A stretch of 64,000 nucleotides of DNA from Geosiphon pyriformis. Lineage: Eukaryota > Glomeromycota > Glomeromycetes > Archaeosporales > Geosiphonaceae. Below the pieces are notes generated by a model, which was not told the DNA's origin, ran no database searches, and saw nothing but the letters and a program-made list of their open reading frames with translations. Numbering within the stretch: position 1 is the stretch's first letter; every line of letters begins with the position of its first letter. The DNA lies in NCBI GenBank assembly GCA_016748015.1, contig JAAOMT010000659.1, forward strand, positions 62,001 to 126,000. Direction: 5' to 3'. This document shows positions 43,831-54,139 of this stretch, piece after piece. Both the position numbers and the translations under genes were made by a program.

Positions 43831-44270
43831 ATGGAATACTAACTTGCAAATTGCCTTGGCTTATTTCTTTTTTTTCTTTATTTTCTTTTTTTTTCTTTAT
43901 TTCTTGTCTTGATTTTATTGTTGTTTACTAACTCTATTGAGAATTAATGTGTGAGGTACTAATGTCAGAATAAACATGACTGGTAAAAGACCCAGAAATA
44001 AGGGTAGAACACTCGATTGAGGATAGCTTACCAGAAAAAATACCGGCCATCAAGCTGAGAAAAAAATTGACAAAACTGCGGTTTCAAAAAGCTACAGATA
44101 AAACTATTACCATTGAATCTCTGTTTATTATACAAAGAACTCAACTAAACTCTTTAGATACAAATCTTTCAGACATAAATCTTCAGATTACTATCAACTG
44201 CAACTAGAGTTGAGCACCAAGTTATGGGTTTGTTATCTAATCCAACACCAAAACTAGTCACCTGTAACAT

Positions 44271-46373
44271 TTGGTGCTCCTTGTGAAGTATAATCCTACA
44301 AAGAACCAGCACCAACACAAATCTAAAAGTCACAGAATCAGAAAACATAGGAGCAAACCATCTAGGATTCGCAAAATCCTTATTTCAACACTACTGTCAA
44401 CATTTGGGATTAAATTACAACCACATATTAGCAGAATTAGTTTCAATTTCTATTTCAATAAAAGAATTGCCTATTTGTTAGGAACACCAGTAAATATCAA
44501 ATCGGCAAGAGAAGCCTTTTACAGTAAATTAATTCAAAATACCAATCTGCCAACAAATCACAATTTCGCCTCCATCATTATGGAAATCAACAAAGAAATT
44601 GAACACCACACACAGCAAAAATACCCCATTACTTACGCAAGCAAAGGCAAAAGAAAACTGCAAATACCAACAGTAACATCCAAAAGAATACAACCACCTA
44701 CTTGGAAGAAAACAAGAGTTGAATCCCTAATTAATCTATCATATTACTATATACCCAGAAGCACCATTAATATTACATCTACTGGCGTGACCACATCAAA
44801 CATAACATCAGCATTTGGATGATTTCCATTCCAAAGTAAACAAAAGAAAGCAGAGTTATTAGGACCATATGGCACATATTTTAAAGGATTTAACTCATAA
44901 TCATCAATGCCATCAAGACTCCAATCACTACCGTTTTCCTCAGATTTCGGAATTTTTGATCTGTGGAAAGTAATGGAATCAGAAGAAGAGGAAGAAGAAG
45001 AAGCTAAAAATCAAGAATTTACTTACCAGAACCTGATCACTGAAAACCCGGAATTTGAAACCCCGAATCTTCAAATCCAGCAAAATCTAAACCCAGAAAA
45101 TCTGGAAATTGAAACTCTGAACATTCAGACACCACCAACTCAGGATAATCGAAACCCCAATTTAATAAATCAACAAAACTTACCTCCAGTAATCATTATC
45201 AATCAACCACCAATTAATTCAATAGCTGAACCCATATAACCGTCACTTTAAATACCACCCCAACAACCCATGCAACAACAACCACTTCAACTACCACCAC
45301 AACAGCCCAACTTAGATCTAATGGCCTATGCACCAATCACAAAACTTGACAATTTTACCAGTGAAGAAGACGACACCTAAATATGGCTCAATGATGTTGA
45401 AAAAGCCATAGTAGCCAATGAATAGAACAATGGTAGAGCTCTTCAAGTGATCCCCTATTTTTTCAAAGATACTGCCGACTCATGGTATCAGAGCCTAGCT
45501 GCCAAACCACAAATCTTTAATGAGTTCAAAACAGAATTCTTGAGATACTTTAGTAATAACAATAATATCAATCACTTGACCAACACATTCACTACCATTA
45601 AACAAGAGGACACAGAAGCAGTCACCACTTACTTGGAACACTTCTATAGAAATCTGCGCCAAATTCAGGCAATCCAAGCTGATTACTTTACAGCATCACA
45701 GATCTTGAACCAGTTCATCAGAGGATTGCACAGTAGCATCCTTCAGCAAATACGTTTAATGCATCCAGTTGACCTCCCAACCACCATCACCCATGCCAGA
45801 GATTTTGAAGCAGCCGAGCTAAAAGCCAACCATGCCCAAGCTGTAAATTTAGTGATGAACAGATTATCTGACTTGGATTCCAAACTGAAACAATTCAGTG
45901 ATACAATCAATCAGAAACTTGAGGGATACTTAGCTGACAATCATGCAATCTATCAACCACTACAATGACACAATAATTCAGAAAACATGAATTGTTTCCA
46001 AAATCAGTCGTATCTATCAACATTATCATCATTATCATTACCCAATCAGCCATGGCAGCCAGAAATGCATGTTTGCCACAATTGTGGTAAACAAGATCAC
46101 ATTAGAGCTGACTGTCAATTTTATAGCAACAATCTATGATTAGGAAATTAATATTGAAACCCTGATTGCAGATTTTAGACTCAGAATCACTACCCAAATC
46201 AAGACCAATATCAAACCACTTACCTGCCAATAATGCAGCAACCAATCTATCAACCACCAGTATATCAATTTCCAATTTATCAACTGTAGCCACCAGTAAT
46301 TTATCAGCCACAGCCCCAAATAATTTATTAGTCCCAACAACCAATTCAAACACCACTCCAAAACCCCACTCAA
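44271..46373 (+). pseudogene. Gag, element A (broken by stops only)
   Basis: N-terminal matrix-like part 44271-44822 (no ATG near the primer site; first in-frame ATG at about 44580). Acidic/Pro/Gln-rich spacer 44907-45300. Capsid-like core 45340-45968 (IWLNDVEKAI, YFFKDTADSWY, FLRYFSNNN, LNQFIRGL, and a coil SDLDSKLKQFSDTINQKL). Zinc knuckle CX2CX4HX4C at 46074-46115, all ligands present. Then a Gln/Pro/Tyr-rich stretch with no break into the protease. Stops are at former Trp/Gln codons (for example TGA 44820). Gag packages the RNA in cytoplasmic particles. Confidence 0.88.
44272..44289 (+). other. Primer-binding site, element A
   Basis: TGGTGCTCCTTGTGAAGT begins two bases after the LTR. It would pair with a tRNA ending ...GGAGCACCA; the tRNA is not identified. 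Confidence 0.8.
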
Positions 46374-47234
46374 ATGACATCAGAAAACCCAAGACCTAGA
46401 ATCACTCAAAACTGGAGATCAGTGATAGTTGTTTATCAACCAATTCCCAGCTTCTCTAACCAACTATTAGGCTCTCAACAGTGGAATTTGGGTACCAGTT
46501 TCACCCAAAACCCAAATTCTCAGAACTATTTAAGTCTTCTGGTTACCCCAGAAGATGCCACTACCAACAACTCGGAATTCAACCCACCCCAAACAACACT
46601 CACCAACAATATTTTACCAGCAATGATCACCGAAAATGAATCTCTCGCAGCTATCTTTCCTTTCAAATTGGAGGAAACCATCAACCCATCTTTGTTTAGT
46701 GAAGCAGCACTCAAAGAAAAACTCATCACTGCAATATACACTGATGCGAAAGTTGATGGTCACTCCATCAAACTAATCCTAGATAGTGGATCAGCTGGCA
46801 GCATCATCACAAGACAACTTATGGATCAATTAAGTCACCAAGTTGATTGTACTGCCAGCACCAGGATTATTACAGCCAATAGAGCAACCAAAACACCCAT
46901 TGGAAAGATTAATGATTTTCCCATAGAAGTCAATGACATTATAATACCAATCAAAATACTCGTCATGGAAGCCACTCAATACCAAGCACTTGTTGGGAAT
47001 TACTGGCTGTCCAAAACCAACATAATCCTAGATTGGAACACCCAAGAGCTCCAGCTTAGCCAGAATGGTCAACACACACAGGTACTAGTCATGTGTGGCC
47101 ACTTCAAGCCCATTACCATGCCATCAAGACCACTTATCGAATTTGAGAAAAAAAAAGTGAAACCCATCTGGAAAGTGTACCAAGTCTCATGGGCTGATGT
47201 CGATCACAATGAACTGCTGCCAATACTCATTTGA
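46374..47234 (+). CDS. Aspartic protease region, element A (open, 286 codons)
   Basis: This is the longest open stretch in the window. Retropepsin-like core: LILDSGSAGSI with active-site Asp-Ser-Gly at 46782-46790, then IITANRATK, IPIKILVMEATQYQALVGN and ILDWNTQELQLS. It is the only copy of six that keeps Asp and Gly. It belongs to the same frame as gag before it and dUTPase after it, so it is a segment of the polyprotein rather than a separate gene. It would cleave the Gag-Pol precursor. Confidence 0.88.
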   Translation: MTSENPRPRITQNWRSVIVVYQPIPSFSNQLLGSQQWNLGTSFTQNPNSQNYLSLLVTPEDATTNNSEFNPPQTTLTNNILPAMITENESLAAIFPFKLEETINPSLFSEAALKEKLITAIYTDAKVDGHSIKLILDSGSAGSIITRQLMDQLSHQVDCTASTRIITANRATKTPIGKINDFPIEVNDIIIPIKILVMEATQYQALVGNYWLSKTNIILDWNTQELQLSQNGQHTQVLVMCGHFKPITMPSRPLIEFEKKKVKPIWKVYQVSWADVDHNELLPILI

Positions 47235-48386
47235 AACAACAACGACAACAAAAAGAAGAAACAAAGAGAAGAACCTACCTGGGAAGCCACCATTGATGCT
47301 TGGACTGACAACAACCAAAGTGAGATGCCACCAATTCTAGATTGGGAAGAAAAAAACAAAGAAAAAGGAAAAGGAAGGGAAGAAAACATACTTGAAGAAA
47401 CCACCACTACAGAAGAAATAACTAGTGGCTGGGAAAGGGAATATTCATGTGAACCAATAAAAGAGCCACCATATATACCTCTCAAATGCAAGGACTGTGA
47501 GAAAAAACTGTCTTCAATGGGAGCTTGGGTAGTGCCAAATAAAGACTACTGGATGCAAATCCATTACTATTACAAGCCTTGCCATAGAGAATGATATGAC
47601 TACCCAAAAAGACAAGGCAAGTGGGACAATGAACCATGTCTTGCTTGCGGTAAACAATTACTCAATGAAAAAATGTGGAATAACATTTCTGGTTGAGAAG
47701 AAATGTGTGACACTTCGTGCCAATACACAATCCTCATCAGTAATTGGATGAGTCATAGTATGCCTATTATAGCAGCATGGCACCAAGTTATATCTTGTCT
47801 AAATGGCTATTCACACGATGAGAACAAAATCTGGCAAATGGTCAATGTTAAAGTAGAAGGCACTTTGCCCAGTAAAATTCTGGAGATCAAAAATAACCCT
47901 CCAGAACCAACAGACATTGTTTTGGTTCTCAACCCGGACGCCTTTATTGACTTAGAAAACAGCCCAGAAGAATTTCATAAACACTATCAGAATTTAACAC
48001 CCATAAGAGAAGAGCAAAAGCAATGCTTGGAAGAAATCAACACCCAATTATGTGACTACTGTTTGATTCCATGTAACTTCCAATTCTGTGATGATTGTAA
48101 TCTTATCTACAATCCACCACCACACATGATCTACACGATTTCCGAAGAAAAAAAACCAATCAACAGCTGTGCATCAAAATCAAAATTGAGTTCCAACCCT
48201 GATTTAAACTCTGACAACAATGATAATGAAAATAATAGTTCCAGTTCTATTCAATATAACTATAATAATGACAATAATTCCAACTCAGATTCAAACTTCG
48301 ATTTAAACTATGAACAATATATTGCACTCCCTGATCTCACCAAGAAACAAGAACTAAAATGATTCAGTGATAATAATGAAGCTATT
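47235..48386 (+). pseudogene. Cys-rich linker domain, element A
   Basis: Open parts 47325-47594 and 47703-48362. Cys pairs in order: CKDC (about 47490), CHRE-type single Cys, CLAC (47637), CDTSCQY (47709 region), CDYC and CNFQFCDDC (48050-48090), followed by an Asn/Asp/Ser-rich spacer. A zinc-ribbon-like module is inferred from spacing; no known family recalled. It sits between protease and dUTPase. In-frame stops (TGA near 47594 and 47696) replace Trp. Confidence 0.65.
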
Positions 48387-49079
48387 ATGCTGGAACACAC
48401 ACATGATACTAATGCTGGATTTGATTTGAAGTATCCAGGAAAAGATGCCATTAAATTGAAACCATATTTGCACATCTGCATAGATCTTAAAATAGCTTTG
48501 GAAATTTTAGCAACAACAATAGTTCAACTAGCTTCAAGGAGTAGTTTAGTGAAAAGAGGGATAAACATCAAAGAAGGAATAATTGATGCAAGATATATAA
48601 GAAATATTATTGCTATACTACAAAATGACTCAGAAAAGGCCTATGTTATAGAGCCAAATGAAAGGATAGCACAGACAATATTCCTGCCTCTGGTTAAAAT
48701 AGCTCAGTTAGTGTTAGTAAAAAATAAGGAAGAATTAGGGATAACAGCAAGAGGGATACAGAGATTTAGATCAACGGATAGAATAAATGTACCAGTTAAT
48801 ATGGTGGAGAAAAAAATTATTGGCCAAAGAGAAATTATTTCAACCAGTCAAACAATTTCCATTCCACTAAATAGCCAATATATGTTAGCAATAAAAAGGA
48901 AAGAGAAAGAGCAAGAACAGATTTTTGAAGCAGAAACAATCCTTTGTGAATCAGAAGAAATTGAACTTATCAATTTACATATACTAGCCAAGAGCCATAA
49001 CCATATCAAAATTTCTATCTAGAACAACACCAGAAATGTTGTAGAAATACCGGAAGGAACCACTCTTAGATATTTAACC
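48387..49079 (+). pseudogene. dUTPase domain, element A
   Basis: The five trimeric-dUTPase motifs are recognisable in order in an open stretch 48387-49022: DTNAGFDLKYPG (1), SRSSLVKRGI (2), EGIIDARYIRNI (3, catalytic Asp kept, Gly lost), NERIAQTIF (4), ARGIQRFRSTD (5, degenerate from GFGSTG). About 130 residues, close to the normal size. A second conserved segment (ISTSQTISIPLNSQYML to NLHILAKSHNH) of unknown role follows. dUTPase lowers dUTP during cDNA synthesis. Motifs 3 and 5 are damaged. Confidence 0.88.
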
Positions 49080-50699
49080 ATGGAAATTAAAGATCAAGCA
49101 CCAAGCAGCATTCCAGATTTTCCACAGCTTTGTGGATATGTGGATATTACATTACAAACCATCTACAGACTAAATGAATGTTATCTGTTACAGCCAAAAC
49201 AATTGAAACAGATGAATATGAGAAATCTAGACTCACTTCAACAGATACAACTAAAAATGTTACTCAATAATTTCAATGACATCTTCACCAGTGAAAATGA
49301 ATTTGGCAGAACTGATATTATCCAGCATCAGATCAAAACTGGAGATGCAATGCCAATTAAACAGCAAACATACAGAGTACCACCAGCCAGCCATGAAATC
49401 ATCCATCAAGAGATCAACCAAATGCTTGACAATGGGTTAATTCAGTCATCAATGAGCCCATGGTCATTACCAGTAGTACTCATCCATAAGAAGAATAAAA
49501 AAATCCAATTTTGTGTAGACTACAGGAAACTCAATAGTGTAACTCATGGAGACAACTATCCAATTCCACAGATACAAGAACTATTTGACACTTTTGGTGG
49601 AAACAAATGATTCTCAATGTTAGACTTAGATAGTGGTTACTGGCAAGTAGTCATGGATCCAGCCAACAAAGAAAAAATGGTGTTCACCACAAGAGGGAAA
49701 ACTTTGAGTTTGAAGTTATGCCATTCAGCTTAACCAATATTCCAGCTATATTTCAACAGCTAATGAAAATTGTGTATACTGGCTTATTGTGGAAATCAGT
49801 AGTTGTATACTTGAATGATACCAATGTGTTCTCAAAAACATTGATGATTATCTACATCATTTTCAACAAGTGTTCAAAAAACTATGACAAGCAAGATTAA
49901 AATTGAATGCAACAAAGTGTTTTTTTGGCAAAACAAAACTAAAATTCTTGGAACACATAGTTAGCAAAGACAGCATAAAAACAGATCTGGAAAAAATAGA
50001 GATAGTAAAGAACTTTCCAATACCAACCAACGTAACTGAGCTGAAATCATTCTTGAGATTTGCGAGCTATTATAAACACTTTATAAAGAACTTTTCAAAG
50101 ATAGCACAATTACTCAATGATTTTTAAACCAAAAATGCAAAGTATGAATGGACTGAAACCCAGCAAGAAGCATTTGACATCTTAAGAAGAAAGCTTATTT
50201 AAGCTCCAGTATTGATTTATCCAGAACATAGTAAACTATTTATTATTACCACTGATGCATCAGGTCAAGCATTGGGAGCAGTATTATCTTAGAGAGAACC
50301 AGATGGAAGAGAACATCCAGTCGCATATGCCAGCCAAGGTTTAACACCAGCCGAAAAGAACTATAGAACACTAGAATTAGAACATTTAGCAATCTATTAG
50401 ACAGTTATGAAATGAAAAGAATACTTGAGCCAAAAGTTTGAGATGTACACAGATCACAAAGGATTGACATCACTCTAAAAACAAGAATTTGGAGACGGAA
50501 AACAGTTAAGATAGAAAATGGCACTTGTACTATATACTTATACCATACATTATAAAAAGGGAAAAGACAATGGAAATGCCAATGGTTTGTTGTGAATGAG
50601 ACAAATCTAAGAACATTTTAACCCAAAAATATAACAAAATCTGAACAATATTCACGAAAATATAACAAAAGATGAACACACAAAAATATTAACAACTTT
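49080..50699 (+). pseudogene. Reverse transcriptase and RNase H, element A (broken)
   Basis: RT from 49080: HQIKTGDAMPI, SPWSLPVVLIHKKN, FCVDYRKLN. TGA at 49608-49610 stands where E (60138) and D have TGG (KWFS). Single-base losses near 49690 and 49850 shift the frame. The active site at 49808-49819 reads YLND. Thumb KCFFGKTKLKFLEHIV at 49915. RNase H from 50150: TTDASGQALGAVL (Asp present), LELEHLAIY, EMYTDHKG, with stops at Trp/Gln codons. Confidence 0.9.
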
Positions 50700-51960
50700 A
50701 ACATTATATAAATACTCAACAGTTTAAAGAAAAATTATCTCAACCAGAACAAAAGAGGATTAAACAACAATCCAAATATTTTATCACTTACCAAAATATA
50801 CTTTATCGGAAAAATAGAAAAGATTCAGATCAATCAACCAGAGTAATTACAGAATCAAAAAAAGAGACAATACTGTTCAACATGCACTTAAATCTAACTG
50901 CAAGACATTTCCATAAAGAAACAACTATGGAAAAAACCAAAAAGGGATACTATTGGCCATCAATGTATTCAGACATCATCCAATATGTGCAAAATTGTGA
51001 TGCTTGTCAAAGAAGAGAAGGAACAAGACTCAGCAAACTATTAAGACCAATCAAAGTGGGACAACCATTTGACTGCATTGGAATCGATTTAGTTGAACCA
51101 TTGACAATTACCAGTAGAAACAACAGATATATTGCAATAGCTATGGACTATCTTACTAAATGGCCAGAAGCAAAAGCAATTTAAAGAGCGGATGCAGAAT
51201 CCATTGCTGAATTTGTTCATCAAGATCTGATTTGTTAACATGAATGTCCAAAAGAACTATTATCAGACCAAGGAACTCATTTTGTGAATAGAACATTAGC
51301 AGAACTAAGCCAAAGATTCGGAATTAAGAGACCACTATCATCACCATACCATCCACAAACCAATAGATTAGTTGAAAGATTTAATAGAACATTGTGTAAA
51401 GCAATAACAAAACTCAGCTAAGAAAACCAGAATGAATGGAATTTGTTTATACCATCAGTATTATTTGCTTATTAGACAATACACCATTTGAATTGATATA
51501 TGGTAAAACAACAACATTACCAGTTGAGATAGAGGTTAACACATATCCAACTGAACCAATAACAGAAGAGAATTTTCAAGAAACATTGTTAAGAAGAACA
51601 TATAACTTAATAGAAACATTGAAAACAAACAAAGAAGAGCAGCTAAGAACATACAAAAGTCACAAGAGAAACAAAAAGAAAAACATGATAACCAACTACC
51701 AGACAAACCAGTTGAATTCAAAATTGGAAACAAAGTACTCTTACATCATACCAAAGCAGAAAAACAATGGAGTGGAAAATTTGACTCCAAATGGGATGGA
51801 CCATTTCACATAAAAAAAATTCTAGGCAATAGAGCTTACAAATTAAGACTGGATAACAAAATCTTAACCAAAGCAGTACATAAAGATCGACTGAAATCAT
51901 ATTACAACATCACACCACCATCCACTAGTAATATTTTACAATTAGGAGTACAGAAGATAC
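50700..51960 (+). pseudogene. Integrase, element A (broken)
   Basis: Zinc region HLNLTARHF ... CDACQ (50882-51010), core GIDLVEPL (Asp 1), LLSDQGTHFVN (Asp 2), NRLVERFNRTL (Glu): the full D,D-35-E set is present. C-terminal PITEENFQETLLRRTY and the GPY/F-like part (SGKFDSKWDGPFHI, 51770-51830). Interrupted by TAA at 51182, 51236 and 51418 and a frame change near 51435. It inserts cDNA with the 4-bp staggered cut seen at these elements. Confidence 0.88.
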
Positions 51961-52715
51961 TAGTTCAACCAGAAGAGATTCCATGAGATCTGGAACCAAT
52001 CATCATTATTGACAACAACATGTTAAATTAATTCATCAAAAGAATATATAAAGACATAGTAGACATGACAAGAAATATCAGAAAAATGGAAATTACAGAC
52101 AACATCCACTCACTAGCACAACAACTCTTTCAATTGATTCAACACCAAGAGATGGAAATTACAATTAATCAACAAACCATCTGATATCAAGACACTAGAA
52201 AGACATTGCCACATAGAACACAGAAGAAAACAGAAAATACCATTGACAAAATCATTGCGAAAGTAAAATTAGCAATAAAAAAGTTGACAAAAGAGTCACT
52301 ATATCAAGAGTTGACTAAAGAAACTTGGAATTGGTGAATACAACAATTTCCAAGAAACTATTGTTATTTTTACTTGGGACAACACGTAAATATCCAAAAT
52401 CTATATATGGATAAAACAAAGTGATTATTCGACACAAGAATACTACAACAATTAGAACATTTTGTGAGAAAGAACAACTTATCCACACAGGCCCGAGCCA
52501 TATACCAAATACACACAGCATTTCAGGATCAACCAAAAATCTTACTCAACAAAGCAATAGATATGGTTACCAATAATCAATTAAGAAAGATCATTAATGC
52601 TCAATTTAAAGAATTATAGACTCAAATAACACAAGTAATTCTCGAAAATGAAATTCAAAAAATATTTCAAGAAGGGAAATTAACAGAGTTAGATTTTGAC
52701 AGAGCTCAATATTAA
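51961..52715 (+). pseudogene. C-terminal tail, element A
   Basis: Helical, Gln/Lys/Leu-rich (LFDTRILQQLEHFV, QIHTAFQDQPKILL), ending DFDRAQY and TAA (52713). The same tail occurs in A' and, without integrase before it, in D. No membrane segment, so it does not look like an envelope protein. Several stops. Role unknown. Confidence 0.65.
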
Positions 52716-52728
52716 AAGGAGAGAATAA
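52711..52728 (+). other. Polypurine tract, element A
   Basis: ATTAAAAGGAGAGAATAA immediately before the 3' LTR, overlapping the stop codon. Confidence 0.8.
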
Positions 52729-53415
52729 TGTTACTCATAGAAATATAGAGAATATATATATTAGCATAGTTATTAACCAATCAGAAGTAGATGTAGTAAA
52801 ATGTAGAATTCCAGAATTCCTCTCAGAAATTACAGGATTCCAGAAATTACAGAATTCTCACAAGAAATTGCAGGATTTCAGAATTCCAGAATTCCTCTTA
52901 AAGGAATTGCAAGATTCCTGTGGTAAAGAATTGAAGAATTGAGGAATCTCAATTATGTATATATAGTAGTAGGATTAGAAGCTAAAAAGACAGACCTCTT
53001 AATTTAAATTTCATCTAGACAACTTTCCAAACCACAAATAAATAACTGTTTGTTATTTCAAACCTGCTGCTATTATCAACACTTCATGTTAATAGTAATT
53101 GATACTTAACCACACTGGAACAATAGCTTTTGATTATGGCTATTGATAGAATACTAACTTGCAAATTGCCTTGGCTTATTTCTTTTCTTTCTTTATTTTC
53201 TTTTCTTTTCTTTATTTCTTGCCTTGATTTTGGGAAGCTACAGATAAAACTATTACCATTGAATCTCTGTCCATTATACAAAGAATTCAACCAAACCCTT
53301 CAGATACAAACCTTTCATACACAAACCTTCAGATTACTATCAACTGCAACTAGAGTTGAGCACCAAGTTATGGGTTTGTTATCTAATCCAACACCAGAAC
53401 TAGTCACCTGTAACA
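52729..53415 (+). repeat. A 3' LTR
   Basis: 687 bp, TGTTACTCATAG to CACCTGTAACA. Relative to the 5' LTR it lacks about 170 bp after TTGCCTTGATTTT (53235). Confidence 0.93.
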
Positions 53416-53419
53416 CCAA

Positions 53420-54112
53420 TAAGAGAATAGTAGTTAACACATGAGCACATTGTTCAAGAAATTATAGCACATTACTCAAAAATGTGAGCAATCTTATAGA
53501 ACCTAAATTATGTATATATAACAAAAGTATTAGAAACAAAAAAAAATAATTTAAGAATTACCAATATCTCTTTATTATCACATTTCTATTATAATTATTA
53601 ATATTAATAAATAATTATTATCATCTAAATTACTCTTTCCACTATCAACACTTCATGTTGATAGTATTAAATACTTGATTAAATTAAAACAATAGCTTTT
53701 GATCATAGCTATTAACAGGATATTAACATTACTTGCCTTGGCTTATATTTTATTTTTTTTAAATTTTCTTTTGTATTTTATTTTTTTGTTGTTACTAATT
53801 GATTAAAGATTAAGCACTGAGTTATTGACATCAAGGATTGTTTGGTAAAAAACTCCTGTAAGAGGGTAGACACTTAAAATTAAGAATTACTTATCAAAAA
53901 ATTACTGGTCACCAAGCCAAGAAAAAAATTGATGGAATTGTGATTCCAAAAAGCTACTAAAAACAACTATTAAATCTCTGTTTATTATACAAAAGACTTA
54001 ATTAAAACCTTCAGACAACCAAAATCTTCAGATTATAATAATTGTATCAACTATTAGTACCAAGTTACAGGTTTGTTATTTGATTTGAGACCCTAAATAA
54101 TTATTTGTAATA
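53420..54112 (+). repeat. E 5' LTR, second piece
   Basis: Continues 43343-43396 after removal of A. GAGCACATTGTTCAAG-type palindromes (53440-53490), TATATATAAC box, hairpin CTATCAACACTTCATGTTGATAG at about 53642, end TTTGTAATA. Confidence 0.88.
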
Positions 54113-54114
54113 TT

Positions 54115-54132
54115 TGGTGCTCTCTGTGAGGT
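54115..54132 (+). other. Primer-binding site, element E
   Basis: TGGTGCTCTCTGTGAGGT two bases after the LTR; the same type as A and B. Confidence 0.8.
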
Positions 54133-54139
54133 ATAATCC

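Larger units (their letters stand above)
43397..44269 (+). repeat. A 5' LTR (A1 type)
   Basis: 873 bp, TATTACTTATAG to CACCTGTAACA. U3 array of GAATTCC palindromes (43470-43610). It contains a block of about 170 bp (near 43918-44090) that the 3' LTR has lost. Confidence 0.93.
43397..53415 (+). mobile_element. Family-A Ty3/gypsy element (best preserved, 10.0 kb)
   Basis: Complete from 5' LTR to 3' LTR with a perfect duplication CCAA (43393-43396, 53416-53419), primer site, polypurine tract and all domains: gag, knuckle, protease, Cys-rich, dUTPase, RT, RNase H, integrase, tail. One continuous frame runs from 44271 to about 49690. It is inactive because of many stops, a few frameshifts and YLND in RT. 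Confidence 0.95.

Noticed and set aside
46102-46392. 96-codon minus-strand ORF with Val/Leu-rich sequence
   Set aside because: Antisense of the Gln/Pro-rich gag-protease spacer of element A.
44271-52715. Reassigned stop codons (TGA as Trp, TAA/TAG as Gln)
   Set aside because: The same transitions also destroy catalytic Asp/Gly/His codons, TAG replaces Trp as well as Gln, and sister copies keep TGG/CAA at the same sites.
53130-53444. 104-codon plus-strand ORF
   Set aside because: Runs through the A 3' LTR into the E LTR; created by the LTR deletion, no protein similarity to anything else here.
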